Source: an uncultured bacterium
GTDB lineage: Bacteria > Bacillota > Clostridia > Lachnospirales > Anaerotignaceae
DNA length: 37,332 bases
NCBI GenBank assembly: GCA_905214825.1
Contig: CAJMNV010000002.1
Location: 1-37,332 of the forward strand
Direction: 5' to 3'
Made by a program: the position numbers and the translations under genes. Below, one piece after another: positions 16,491-24,777 of the stretch (positions within the stretch are counted from its first letter, which is position 1; each line of letters opens with the position of its first letter). A model generated the notes under the pieces. That model was not told the DNA's origin. It searched no databases and saw only the letters and a list, made by a program, of their open reading frames with translations.

Positions 16491-17111
16491 ATGGCAAACG
16501 TTGCAGTAATGAACATGAATGGCGAACAGGTAGGAAATATTGACCTGAACGACGCTATTTTCGGTATAGAAGCAAATGAACACGTGATGCACTTGGCGGT
16601 TGTACAGTATTTGGCAAACCAAAGACAAGGCACACAAAGCACAAAAACACGTGCAGAAGTGCGTGGCGGTGGTAGAAAACCTTGGAGACAGAAAGGTACA
16701 GGCAGAGCAAGACAGGGCTCCATTCGTTCCCCTCAATGGGTTGGCGGTGGCGTGGTATTCGCTCCAAAGCCAAGAGATTACTCTTTCAAATTGAACAAAA
16801 AAGTGAAAAGATTGGCTTTACAGTCTGCATTGTCTACAAAAGTTGCAGAAGGTAAAATCATCGTTTTAGATGAATTGAATTTGACAGAAGTAAAAACAAA
16901 AGAGATGGTAAAAGTACTGACAAATATCAAATCTGAAAAAGCTTTGATTGTAATGGATGGTACAAACACAAACGTAATGTTGTCCGCTAGAAACATTCCT
17001 GATGTGAAAACAGCTTCCGTAAGCACAATCAACGTTTACGACTTGTTGAAATACAATACATTGGTTGTAACAAAAGAAGCGGTAGCGAAAATCGAGGAGG
17101 TGTACGCATAA
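16491..17111 (+). CDS. rplD: 50S ribosomal protein L4
   Basis: A 206-residue L4, lining the peptide exit tunnel. The tunnel loop reads TKTRAEVRGGGRKPWRQKGT and then GRARQGSIRSPQWVGGG. L4 is the known feedback repressor of the S10 operon in gamma-proteobacteria; whether it acts on the leader here is open. Its TAA shares a base with the ATG of rplW, so the two are translationally coupled. Confidence 0.97.
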   Translation: MANVAVMNMNGEQVGNIDLNDAIFGIEANEHVMHLAVVQYLANQRQGTQSTKTRAEVRGGGRKPWRQKGTGRARQGSIRSPQWVGGGVVFAPKPRDYSFKLNKKVKRLALQSALSTKVAEGKIIVLDELNLTEVKTKEMVKVLTNIKSEKALIVMDGTNTNVMLSARNIPDVKTASVSTINVYDLLKYNTLVVTKEAVAKIEEVYA

Positions 17112-17410
17112 TGGCAGATTTGAAATATTATGACGTAATCTTGAGACCCGTTATCACAGAAAACAGTATGGCTGTTCTGGAAGATAAAAAATACACATTT
17201 ATCGTTCACCCAGAAGCAACAAAAGCACAGGTGAAAGAAGCTGTGGAAAAAATGTTTGATGGTGCAAAAGTTGCATCTGTAAACACAATGAATTACAGTG
17301 GCAAACCAAAAAGAAGAGGTTATATCTTTGGCAAAACAAAAAAATTCAAAAAAGCAGTTGTAAAATTGGCTGCTGACAGCAAAGATATCGAAATCTTCCA
17401 AGGTATGTAA
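17111..17410 (+). CDS. rplW: 50S ribosomal protein L23
   Basis: A 99-residue L23, at the exit of the tunnel where SRP and trigger factor dock. Signatures are VILRPVITENS near the start and KPKRRGYIFGKTKKFKKAVVKL at the end. It begins on the last base of the rplD stop codon, and its ribosome binding site (GAGGAGG) lies inside rplD. Confidence 0.96.
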   Translation: MADLKYYDVILRPVITENSMAVLEDKKYTFIVHPEATKAQVKEAVEKMFDGAKVASVNTMNYSGKPKRRGYIFGKTKKFKKAVVKLAADSKDIEIFQGM

Positions 17411-17489
17411 TTGCTTCGGAAATTATAACAAATCGCAAAACACACGGAAACGTGTAGACAGATAAACAGTATCGAAAGGAGTGGAAAAA

Positions 17490-18320
17490 ATGGCAATTAA
17501 AAGATATAAGCCATATACACCGTCCAGAAGACACATGACAGTGTCCGCATTTGATGAAATTACAAAATCAACTCCTGAAAAATCTTTGGTCATTCATCTG
17601 AAAAAGAATTCAGGCAGAAACAACCAGGGTAAAATTACAGTACGTCACAAAGGCGGCGGCTCTGCAATCAAATACAGACTGGTTGACTTCAAACGTAACA
17701 AAGATGGTATTCCTGCAACAGTAAAAGCAATCGAATACGATCCAAACAGAACAGCAAACATTGCACTGATTGCATACGATGACGGTACAAAATCTTACAT
17801 TTTGGCTCCCGTTGGTCTGCATGTTGGCGACCAAGTGATGAACGGTCCTGACGCAGAAGTAAAATTGGGTAACACATTGCCTATGAGCAAAATCCCTGTT
17901 GGTGCAAGTATTCATAACATCGAAATGAAGCCCGGCAAAGGCGGACAGTTGGTTCGTTCCGCTGGTAACGTTGCACAGTTGATGGCAAAAGAAGGTAAAT
18001 ATGCAACAGTAAAATTGCCTTCTGGCGAAATGAGATTACTGCCTATCGAATGTAGAGCAACATTGGGACAGGTTGGTAACATCGACCACGAATTGGTACA
18101 CATTGGTAAAGCTGGTAGAAAACGTCACATGGGTATCAGACCTACTGTGAGAGGGTCCGTAATGAACCCCAATGATCACCCTCACGGTGGTGGTGAAGGT
18201 AGAGCACCTATCGGTCGTCCATCTCCTATGACACCTTGGGGCAAACCTGCAATGGGCTACAAAACAAGAGACAAACATAAAGCTTCCAACAAATATATCA
18301 TTCGTCGTAGAAACGGCTAA
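17490..18320 (+). CDS. rplB: 50S ribosomal protein L2
   Basis: A 276-residue L2, required for subunit association and peptidyl-transferase activity. The start MAIKRYKPYTPSRRHM is typical, and the catalytic-region block DHPHGGGEGRAPIGRPSP is intact, as is the basic C-terminus. The ATG at 17490 follows AAAGGAG; an in-frame GTG at 17481 lies too close to that site. A small hairpin with a GAAA tetraloop (17442-17455) sits in the spacer before it. Confidence 0.97.
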   Translation: MAIKRYKPYTPSRRHMTVSAFDEITKSTPEKSLVIHLKKNSGRNNQGKITVRHKGGGSAIKYRLVDFKRNKDGIPATVKAIEYDPNRTANIALIAYDDGTKSYILAPVGLHVGDQVMNGPDAEVKLGNTLPMSKIPVGASIHNIEMKPGKGGQLVRSAGNVAQLMAKEGKYATVKLPSGEMRLLPIECRATLGQVGNIDHELVHIGKAGRKRHMGIRPTVRGSVMNPNDHPHGGGEGRAPIGRPSPMTPWGKPAMGYKTRDKHKASNKYIIRRRNG

Positions 18321-18372
18321 TGGATTTAGATGTGCAGTATAGCACAGAACACGCAATAAGGAGGATAAGATA

Positions 18373-18657
18373 ATGAGCAGATCACTCAAAAAGGGACCTT
18401 TCGCTGATGACCATCTGTTGAAAAAAATTGATGCGATGAATGCAGCAGGCGAAAAGAACGTAATCAAAACATGGTCTCGTCGTTCCACAATCTACCCCGA
18501 TATGATTGGTCATACGATTGCGGTTTATGACGGTAGAAGACATGTTCCAGTATATATCACAGAAGACATGGTAGGACATAAACTGGGCGAATTTGCACTG
18601 ACAAGAAGTTACAGAGGTCACGGCAAAGACGCAGAAAAGAAATCCAGAGTTCGCTAA
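18373..18657 (+). CDS. rpsS: 30S ribosomal protein S19
   Basis: A 94-residue S19, forming with S13 the 30S head contact near the A site. SRSLKKGPFADDHLL and then GHTIAVYDGRRHVPVYI are diagnostic. An AGGAGG site precedes the ATG. Confidence 0.97.
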   Translation: MSRSLKKGPFADDHLLKKIDAMNAAGEKNVIKTWSRRSTIYPDMIGHTIAVYDGRRHVPVYITEDMVGHKLGEFALTRSYRGHGKDAEKKSRVR

Positions 18658-18687
18658 TAGAGTTTGATAGGAAAGGAGGTTTCGTTC

Positions 18688-19077
18688 ATGGCAAAAGGTC
18701 ATAGAAGTAAAGCCAAAAGAGAAAGAAACATAGCAACACAAGAAAAAAGACCCCACGCTTCTGCAAAATACGTTGGTATTCCTGCAACAAAAGCGAAAAT
18801 CGTTTTAGACCAGATTAAAGGCAAAGACGTTGTAACAGCAGCAGCGATGTTGAATTATTCCCCCAGATATGCGGCTGAAATCATTGCAAAAGTTCTGAAA
18901 TCCGCAATGGCAAACGCAGAAAATAACTTGGGTATGGACGTGAGCAAATTGTATGTAGAAGAGGTAAGTGCAGACCAAGGGCCTACAATGAAAAGAATTC
19001 GCCCCAGAGCACAGGGTAGAGCTTACCGCATTTTGAAAAGAAGTTGCCACATTTCCATCATTCTCAATGAGAGATAA
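18688..19077 (+). CDS. rplV: 50S ribosomal protein L22
   Basis: A 129-residue L22, whose beta-hairpin lines the exit tunnel (QGPTMKRIRPRAQGRAYRI). It carries a basic N-terminal extension (AKGHRSKAKRERN) ahead of the usual KYVGIPATKAKIVLD, making it about 15-20 residues longer than average. The ATG at 18688 has a strong AAAGGAGG; the earlier start at 18664 does not. Confidence 0.95.
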   Translation: MAKGHRSKAKRERNIATQEKRPHASAKYVGIPATKAKIVLDQIKGKDVVTAAAMLNYSPRYAAEIIAKVLKSAMANAENNLGMDVSKLYVEEVSADQGPTMKRIRPRAQGRAYRILKRSCHISIILNER

Positions 19078-19088
19078 GGAGGTACAAA

Positions 19089-19748
19089 ATGGGACAGAAA
19101 GTAAATCCGCATGGATTAAGAGTCGGTATCATCAAAGATTGGGATACAAAATGGTATGCTGAAAAAGACTTTGCTGATAACCTGATTGAAGACGTAAAAA
19201 TTAGAAAATTTATCAAAAAGAAACTGTACGCTGCAGGCGTTTCCAAAATTGGTATTGAAAGAACAGCTGGCAGAGTAAAGATTAGTGTATATACAGCAAA
19301 ACCCGGTATTGTTATCGGTAAAAATGGTCAAGCAATCGAAGAATTGAAAGGTCAAATTCAAAAAATGAGTTCTCACAAAGTTGCAATCAACATTGAAGAA
19401 ATCAAAAGACCTGAATTGGATTCTCAGTTGGTTGCTGAAAACATTGCATTACAGTTGGAAAACCGTGTGACATTCCGTCGTGCAATGAAACAAGCTATGG
19501 GCAGAACCATGAAATTTGGTGCAAAAGGTATCAAAACAGCAGTAAGCGGCCGTTTGGGCGGTGCGGATATTGCTCGTACAGAAAGCTATCATGAAGGTAC
19601 TATTCCTTTGCAGACACTGCGTGCAGACATTGATTACGGCTTTGCAGAAGCTGATACAACATACGGCAAACTGGGCGTAAAAGTTTGGATTTATAAAGGT
19701 GAGGTACTTCCTGTAAAAGCAACAAAAAAGGAAGGAGGCGCTAAGTAA
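19089..19748 (+). CDS. rpsC: 30S ribosomal protein S3
   Basis: A 219-residue S3 at the mRNA entry channel. The type-2 KH domain is clear with GKNG in PGIVIGKNGQAIEELK, followed by the C-terminal domain (GRLGGADIARTESYHEG). It starts 11 bases after rplV; its own 3' end (AAGGAAGGAGG) supplies the rplP ribosome binding site. Confidence 0.97.
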   Translation: MGQKVNPHGLRVGIIKDWDTKWYAEKDFADNLIEDVKIRKFIKKKLYAAGVSKIGIERTAGRVKISVYTAKPGIVIGKNGQAIEELKGQIQKMSSHKVAINIEEIKRPELDSQLVAENIALQLENRVTFRRAMKQAMGRTMKFGAKGIKTAVSGRLGGADIARTESYHEGTIPLQTLRADIDYGFAEADTTYGKLGVKVWIYKGEVLPVKATKKEGGAK

Positions 19749-19750
19749 TT

Positions 19751-20188
19751 ATGTTAATGCCTAAAAGAGTGAAACATCGTAAACAACAAAGAGGTAAAAT
19801 GAGAGGCCGTGCTTACAGAGGCAACAAAGTTACTTACGGCGAATTCGGTATTATGGCTATGGAGCCTACTTGGATTACCTCCAACCAGATTGAAGCAGCT
19901 CGTGTTGCGATGACAAGACACATCAAACGTGGCGGTGATGTTTGGATTAAAATTTTCCCTGACAAACCCGTATCCGCAAAACCTATCGGTACTCGTATGG
20001 GTTCCGGTAAAGGTGCTCCCGAATATTGGGTAGCAGTTGTAAAACCCGGCAGAGTTATGTTTGAAATCGGCGGCGTTGCAGAAGAAACAGCAAGAGAAGC
20101 ATTGAGATTGGCAATTCATAAACTGCCTATTAAATGTAAAATTGTTTCCAAAGCAGAAGCAGCAGAAATGGCAGGTGATCATCAGTGA
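19751..20188 (+). CDS. rplP: 50S ribosomal protein L16
   Basis: A 145-residue L16 near the A-site tRNA. MLMPKRVKHRKQQRGKMRG and then the GGDVWIKIFPDKPVSAKP block are characteristic. It starts just after the rpsC stop and overlaps rpmC by four bases (GTGA). Confidence 0.96.
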   Translation: MLMPKRVKHRKQQRGKMRGRAYRGNKVTYGEFGIMAMEPTWITSNQIEAARVAMTRHIKRGGDVWIKIFPDKPVSAKPIGTRMGSGKGAPEYWVAVVKPGRVMFEIGGVAEETAREALRLAIHKLPIKCKIVSKAEAAEMAGDHQ

Positions 20189-20394
20189 AAACAAAAGGTT
20201 ACGTAAGCGAATTGATGGGTAAAACTGCAGATGAATTACAGAAGGACCTTGTTTCCGCTAAAAAAGAATTGTTCAACCTGAGATTCCAAAATGCAACAAA
20301 TCAGTTGGATAATACAGCAAGAATTAAGGAAGTTCGCAAAAACATTGCAAGAATCCAGACAATTATGACAAAAAAAGCAAGAGAAGCAAAATAA
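20185..20394 (+). CDS. rpmC: 50S ribosomal protein L29
   Basis: A 69-residue, two-helix L29 at the tunnel exit. ELMGKTADELQKDLVSAKKE and NLRFQNATNQLDN are family blocks. It starts with GTG inside the rplP stop (GTGA overlap), so translation is coupled. Confidence 0.94.
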   Translation: MKTKGYVSELMGKTADELQKDLVSAKKELFNLRFQNATNQLDNTARIKEVRKNIARIQTIMTKKAREAK

Positions 20395-20426
20395 TAGATA
20401 CGGTTTAGCGAAAGGAGGCACACGAC

Positions 20427-20684
20427 GTGGAAGAAAGAAATCTTCGTAAGACCAGAGTGGGCAAAGTAGTCAGCGACAAAATGGACAAAACAATCGTTGT
20501 TGCTGTAGAAGATAAAGTAAAACATCCCTTGTATGGTAAAATCGTAAACAGAACTTACAAGCTGAAAGCACATGACGAAAACAATGAATGTGGCATCGGC
20601 GACCGTGTAAAAGTTATGGAAACAAGACCTCTATCCAAAGACAAGAGATGGAGACTTGTAAGCATCATCGAAAAAGCAAAATAA
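20427..20684 (+). CDS. rpsQ: 30S ribosomal protein S17
   Basis: An 85-residue OB-fold S17. RKTRVGKVVSDKMDKTIVV and VMETRPLSKDKRWRL are diagnostic. The start is a GTG after AAAGGAGG; no ATG is available nearby. Confidence 0.95.
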   Translation: MEERNLRKTRVGKVVSDKMDKTIVVAVEDKVKHPLYGKIVNRTYKLKAHDENNECGIGDRVKVMETRPLSKDKRWRLVSIIEKAK

Positions 20685-20707
20685 TCCTGCAGAGAGGAGG
20701 AAATTAC

Positions 20708-21076
20708 ATGGTTCAGCAAGAAACCAGATTGAAAGTAGCAGACAATTCAGGAGCAAAAGAACTCCTTTGTATCAGAGTTCTGGGTGGTTCTACCAGAAGA
20801 TATGCAGGAGTTGGCGATATTATCGTAGCTGCGGTTAAAGACGCAACACCCGGCGGTGTTGTAAAAAAAGGTGACGTTGTAAAAGCAGTTGTAGTTAGAA
20901 CTGTACACCCCGTAGGCAGAGCAGACGGCAGCTATATCAGATTTGACGAAAATGCAGCAGTTATCATCAAAGATGATAAAAACCCCAGAGGTACTCGTAT
21001 CTTCGGGCCTGTTGCAAGAGAGCTGAGAGAGAAACAGTTCATGAAAATTCTTTCTCTGGCACCAGAAGTATTATAA
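20708..21076 (+). CDS. rplN: 50S ribosomal protein L14
   Basis: A 122-residue L14 at the subunit interface, exactly the normal length. MVQQETRLKVADNSGAKEL is the textbook N-terminus. The ATG at 20708 follows AGAGGAGG; the frame is open upstream into rpsQ, but that part is only an overlap in another frame. Confidence 0.97.
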   Translation: MVQQETRLKVADNSGAKELLCIRVLGGSTRRYAGVGDIIVAAVKDATPGGVVKKGDVVKAVVVRTVHPVGRADGSYIRFDENAAVIIKDDKNPRGTRIFGPVARELREKQFMKILSLAPEVL

Positions 21077-21089
21077 GGAGGTGTGCTAG

Positions 21090-21401
21090 GTGGCGAATAT
21101 GAAATTAAAAACAGGTGACAAAGTTGTTGTCATTGCTGGTAAAGATAAAGGCAAAGAAGGCAAAATCCTTCATGTAGACAGAAAAAATAACCGTGTGATT
21201 GTGGAAGGTGTGAACATGATTTCCAAACACACAAAACCTTCCATGCAGCACCAAGCAGGCGGCATTATGAAAAAAGAAGGTTCTATCCACGCTTCCAACG
21301 TAATGTATCTGCACAACGGCAAAGCAACACGTCTGGGTGCAATGATCAAAGACGGTAAAAAAGTGAGAGTAGCGAAAAAAACAGGTGAAGTAATCGACTA
21401 A
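21090..21401 (+). CDS. rplX: 50S ribosomal protein L24
   Basis: A 103-residue L24, an assembly initiator with a KOW motif (KTGDKVVVIAGKDKGKEGKI). GTG at 21090 lies eight bases after AGGAGG and is preferred over the ATG three codons later, which is too far from the site. Confidence 0.95.
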   Translation: MANMKLKTGDKVVVIAGKDKGKEGKILHVDRKNNRVIVEGVNMISKHTKPSMQHQAGGIMKKEGSIHASNVMYLHNGKATRLGAMIKDGKKVRVAKKTGEVID

Positions 21402-21423
21402 TCCCTGTGAAAGGAGGTAAACA

Positions 21424-21963
21424 ATGAGCAGATTAAGAGATTTCTACAATACACAAGTGATTGATGAAATGACCAAAAAGTTTTCATATAAAAACAAACT
21501 GGCTGTACCCAAAATTGAAAAAATCATCATCAATATGGGTGTTGGTGAAGCAAGAGAAAATGCAAAAGTGCTGGATGGTGCAGTAAAAGACATGGCAATT
21601 ATTGCTGGTCAAAAACCTCTGGTAACAAAAGCAAAAAAATCCGTTGCAAACTTCAAATTGCGTGAAGGTATGAATATCGGTTGTAAAGTAACACTGAGAG
21701 GCGACAGAATGTATGAATTCGCTGACAGACTGATTAACATTGCACTGCCCCGTGTACGTGACTTCCGTGGCGTAAAAGCAAACAGCTTTGATGGCAGAGG
21801 TAACTACACAATGGGTATTAAAGAACAACTGATTTTCCCTGAAATCGAATATGATAAAGTGGATAAAATCAGAGGTATGGATATTGTTTTTGTTACAACA
21901 GCAAAAACAGACGAAGAAGCAAGAGAATTACTGAGATTGTTCGGTATGCCATTCGCAAAATAA
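21424..21963 (+). CDS. rplE: 50S ribosomal protein L5
   Basis: A 179-residue L5, carrying 5S rRNA in the central protuberance and contacting P-site tRNA. KIEKIIINMGVGEA, GCKVTLRGDRMYEFADRL and NYTMGIKEQLIFPEI are diagnostic. GAAAGGAGG precedes the ATG. Confidence 0.97.
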   Translation: MSRLRDFYNTQVIDEMTKKFSYKNKLAVPKIEKIIINMGVGEARENAKVLDGAVKDMAIIAGQKPLVTKAKKSVANFKLREGMNIGCKVTLRGDRMYEFADRLINIALPRVRDFRGVKANSFDGRGNYTMGIKEQLIFPEIEYDKVDKIRGMDIVFVTTAKTDEEARELLRLFGMPFAK

Positions 21964-21979
21964 TAAGGGAGGGACAAAA

Positions 21980-22165
21980 ATGGCTAAAACATCTATGGTT
22001 GTAAAGCAGCAGAGAAAACCAAAATTCTCTACAAGAGCTTACACACGTTGCAGAGTGTGCGGTAGACCTCACGCTGTGCTGAGAAAATATGGAATTTGCC
22101 GTATTTGCTTCCGTGAATTGGCGTACAAAGGTCAAATTCCCGGCGTAAAGAAAGCAAGCTGGTAA
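21980..22165 (+). CDS. rpsN: 30S ribosomal protein S14, zinc-binding type
   Basis: A 61-residue short S14 (type Z). The zinc site is complete: C24-x2-C27 and C40-x2-C43 around the RPHAVLRKYGI loop. The cysteine-free long form, used by many bacteria under zinc starvation, is not in this window. The family C-terminus GQIPGVKKASW is intact. Confidence 0.97.
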   Translation: MAKTSMVVKQQRKPKFSTRAYTRCRVCGRPHAVLRKYGICRICFRELAYKGQIPGVKKASW

Positions 22166-22185
22166 AAAGAAAGGAGGAATTCACA

Positions 22186-22587
22186 ATGTCCATGAGTGAT
22201 CCTATCGCAGATATGCTCACAAGAATTAGAAACGGTAATATTGCCAAACACGATACAGTAGATGTTCCTTCTTCCAAGATGAAGAAAGCAATTGCGGACA
22301 TTTTAACAAAAGAAGGTTATATTAAAGGCTACGAAGTGATTGAAGATGGTGTGAAATCCACACTGCGTGTTACACTGAAATATGGTGCTGACAAAAATGA
22401 AAAAGTTATCACTGGTCTGAAAAGAATTTCCAAACCCGGTTTGAGAGTGTTTGCTGGTACAGAAGAACTGCCAAAAGTTTTGGGCGGTTTGGGTATTGCA
22501 ATTATTTCTACAAGCAAAGGTTTGATGACAGATAAAGAAGCGAGAAAAGCAGGCGTTGGCGGCGAAGTTGTTGCCTTCATCTGGTAA
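22186..22587 (+). CDS. rpsH: 30S ribosomal protein S8
   Basis: A 133-residue S8 that binds helix 21 of 16S rRNA and in E. coli represses the spc operon. DPIADMLTRIRNGN and the C-terminal STSKGLMTDKEARKAGVGGE are diagnostic. ATG at 22186 is eight bases from AGGAGG; a second ATG two codons later is an alternative. Confidence 0.97.
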   Translation: MSMSDPIADMLTRIRNGNIAKHDTVDVPSSKMKKAIADILTKEGYIKGYEVIEDGVKSTLRVTLKYGADKNEKVITGLKRISKPGLRVFAGTEELPKVLGGLGIAIISTSKGLMTDKEARKAGVGGEVVAFIW

Positions 22588-22621
22588 GAATAGAGAATAG
22601 ATTTTTTAGGAGGTGCAGACC

Positions 22622-23164
22622 ATGTCAAGAATCGGTAAACTGCCCATAGCGGTACCCGCAGGTGTTGACGTAAAAATCGGCGAAGGCAATCTGCTGACAG
22701 TAAAAGGCCCCAAAGGTACACTGGAAAGAAAATTATCCGCTGACATGAATATCGCAATGGAAGATGGTCAGATTGTGGTGACAAGACCCAATGACCTGAA
22801 AAGAAACAAAGCATTACACGGTTTAACAAGAACCCTGATTTTCAATATGGTTGTTGGTGTAACACAGGGTTATGAAAAAGTTTTGGAAATCAACGGTGTT
22901 GGTTACAGAGCAGCAAAATCCGGTAAAAAATTGACATTGACATTGGGTTATTCCCACCCTGTGGAAATGGAAGACCCCGAAGGTATTGAGTCCATCGTGG
23001 AAGGTACAAACAAAATCATTGTTAAGGGTATTGATAAAGAAAAAGTTGGACAATTTGCAGCTGAAATCAGAACAAAACGTCCCCCCGAACCCTATAAAGG
23101 CAAAGGTATTAAATACTCTGACGAATATATTAGACGTAAAGTTGGTAAGACCGGTAAGAAATAA
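22622..23164 (+). CDS. rplF: 50S ribosomal protein L6
   Basis: A 180-residue L6 near the sarcin-ricin loop. SRIGKLPIAVPAGV opens the first domain, and KRPPEPYKGKGIKYSDEYIR the conserved end. The ATG at 22622 follows AGGAGGTG; the in-frame GTG at 22613 is part of that site. Confidence 0.97.
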   Translation: MSRIGKLPIAVPAGVDVKIGEGNLLTVKGPKGTLERKLSADMNIAMEDGQIVVTRPNDLKRNKALHGLTRTLIFNMVVGVTQGYEKVLEINGVGYRAAKSGKKLTLTLGYSHPVEMEDPEGIESIVEGTNKIIVKGIDKEKVGQFAAEIRTKRPPEPYKGKGIKYSDEYIRRKVGKTGKK

Positions 23165-23235
23165 TTGACCTGACTGAGGTTGGTTGTTTATATCGGAAAG
23201 TGACTGATTTTTGAAGGAAACGGAGTGAAAATACT

Positions 23236-23604
23236 ATGATAAATAAGCCATCTCGTGCAGCGGCTCGTCAAAAAAGACATTATAGAATCCGTAATCATGT
23301 AAGTGGTACAGCAGCAAGACCTAGATTGGCTGTATTCAGATCCAACAAGCATATGTATGCACAGATTATAGATGACGTTGCACATCACACATTGGTTGCA
23401 GCTTCCACTATGGAAACTGAAATTGCAAGCAAATTGGAACATACAGATACCGTTGCAGCAGCAGCAGCAGTTGGCGAAGCGATTGCAAAAAAAGCTGTAG
23501 AAAAAGGTATTACAGAAGTTGTATTTGACCGTGGTGGTTTTGTATATCACGGCAAAATCAAAGCACTGGCTGACGCAGCAAGAGAAGCTGGTCTGAAATT
23601 CTAA
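23236..23604 (+). CDS. rplR: 50S ribosomal protein L18
   Basis: A 122-residue L18 that binds 5S rRNA with L5. RPRLAVFRSNKHMYAQIIDD and VVFDRGGFVYHGKIKALADA are characteristic. Its ribosome binding site (AAGGAAACGGAG) is weaker than those of its neighbours, and a 71-base gap precedes it. Confidence 0.96.
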   Translation: MINKPSRAAARQKRHYRIRNHVSGTAARPRLAVFRSNKHMYAQIIDDVAHHTLVAASTMETEIASKLEHTDTVAAAAAVGEAIAKKAVEKGITEVVFDRGGFVYHGKIKALADAAREAGLKF

Positions 23605-23622
23605 GGCAAGGAGGAAAGTAAG

Positions 23623-24126
23623 TTGAAAAGAATCGATCCAAGCACTTTAGACTTAAAAGATAAAGTAGTTACCATCAACCGTGTTACGAAGGTTGTAAAA
23701 GGCGGTCGTACCATGAGATTTTCTGCATTGGTTGTTGTTGGCGACGGCAATGGTCATGTAGGTTGTGGTATGGGGAAAGCAGCAGAAATTCCTGATGCAA
23801 TCCGCAAAGGTAAAGAAGATGCTATGAAAAACATCATCAAAGTAGAAAGAAATGATGTTGACAGCATTTATCATGATGTTACAGGTAAATACGGCAGTGC
23901 AAGCGTACTGTTGATGCCTGCGACAGAAGGTACTGGTGTCATTGCAGGTGGCCCTGCACGTGCGGTATTGGAATTGGCTGGTATCCGTAACATCAGAGCA
24001 AAATCTCAGGGTTCCAACAACAAACGTAATGTAGTAAGTGCTACCATTGAAGGTTTGTCCAGAGCGACAACACCAGAAGCTGTTGCAAAATTGCGTGGCA
24101 TTACTGTGGAAGAACTCTTGGGTTAA
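23623..24126 (+). CDS. rpsE: 30S ribosomal protein S5
   Basis: A 167-residue S5 at the mRNA entrance and decoding fidelity region. VVKGGRTMRFSALVVVGDGN, GKAAEIPDAIRKG and AGIRNIRAKSQGSNN are family blocks. It begins with TTG after AAGGAGG; no nearby ATG fits the family N-terminus. Confidence 0.95.
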   Translation: MKRIDPSTLDLKDKVVTINRVTKVVKGGRTMRFSALVVVGDGNGHVGCGMGKAAEIPDAIRKGKEDAMKNIIKVERNDVDSIYHDVTGKYGSASVLLMPATEGTGVIAGGPARAVLELAGIRNIRAKSQGSNNKRNVVSATIEGLSRATTPEAVAKLRGITVEELLG

Positions 24127-24139
24127 GGAGGAATTGACA

Positions 24140-24319
24140 GTGGCTGAAATTAAAATCACATTGGTGAAATCTACAATCGGAGCAATTCCGAAACATAAAA
24201 AGACTGTTCAAGCTTTGGGACTGAGAAAGATGAACAGCAGTGTAATTCAACAAGACAATGCGGCTATCAGAGGTATGCTTCATCAAGTTAGCCACCTTGT
24301 AAAAGTTGAAGAAATTTAA
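24140..24319 (+). CDS. rpmD: 50S ribosomal protein L30
   Basis: A 59-residue L30, the usual bacterial length: AEIKITLVKSTIGAIPKHKK, then LGLRKMNSSVIQQDN. The start is a GTG after AAGGAGG; the same frame runs open upstream within rpsE but without a site. Confidence 0.94.
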   Translation: MAEIKITLVKSTIGAIPKHKKTVQALGLRKMNSSVIQQDNAAIRGMLHQVSHLVKVEEI

Positions 24320-24336
24320 TCTTAGGAGGTGCCAAA

Positions 24337-24777
24337 ATGAACTTATGCGAATTGAGACCTGCGGAAGGCTCCAAAGATAAAAAATGGAGAAGAGGCAGAG
24401 GTCATGCAACCGGTAACGGTAAAACAGCAGGCAGAGGTCACAAAGGTCAAGGTCAGCGTTCCGGTGCCGGCGGCAAATGCGGCTTCGAGGGCGGTCAGAT
24501 GCCTTTGTATAGAAGACTCCCAAAAAGAGGCTTCACTTGCAGAAACAGCAAAGACATTGTTGCAATCAATGTAGATATGCTGAATGTATTTGAAAACGAT
24601 ACAGTAGTAGATATCGATGCTTTGAAATCCGTTGGTTTGATTAGTAATCCTAGAGATGGTGTGAAAATCCTTGGTGAAGGCAATCTGGAAAGAAAGCTGA
24701 ACGTAAAAGTGAATTTTTATAGCAAAAGTGCTCAGGAAAAAATTGAAGCTGCCGGCGGAAAAGCAGAGGTGATTTAA
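24337..24777 (+). CDS. rplO: 50S ribosomal protein L15
   Basis: A 146-residue L15, a late-assembly protein. The glycine/arginine-rich N-terminal extension (WRRGRGHATGNGKTAGRGHK) and GGQMPLYRRLPKRGF are diagnostic. TAGGAGGTG precedes the ATG. The stop TAA directly abuts the secY start codon. Confidence 0.97.
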   Translation: MNLCELRPAEGSKDKKWRRGRGHATGNGKTAGRGHKGQGQRSGAGGKCGFEGGQMPLYRRLPKRGFTCRNSKDIVAINVDMLNVFENDTVVDIDALKSVGLISNPRDGVKILGEGNLERKLNVKVNFYSKSAQEKIEAAGGKAEVI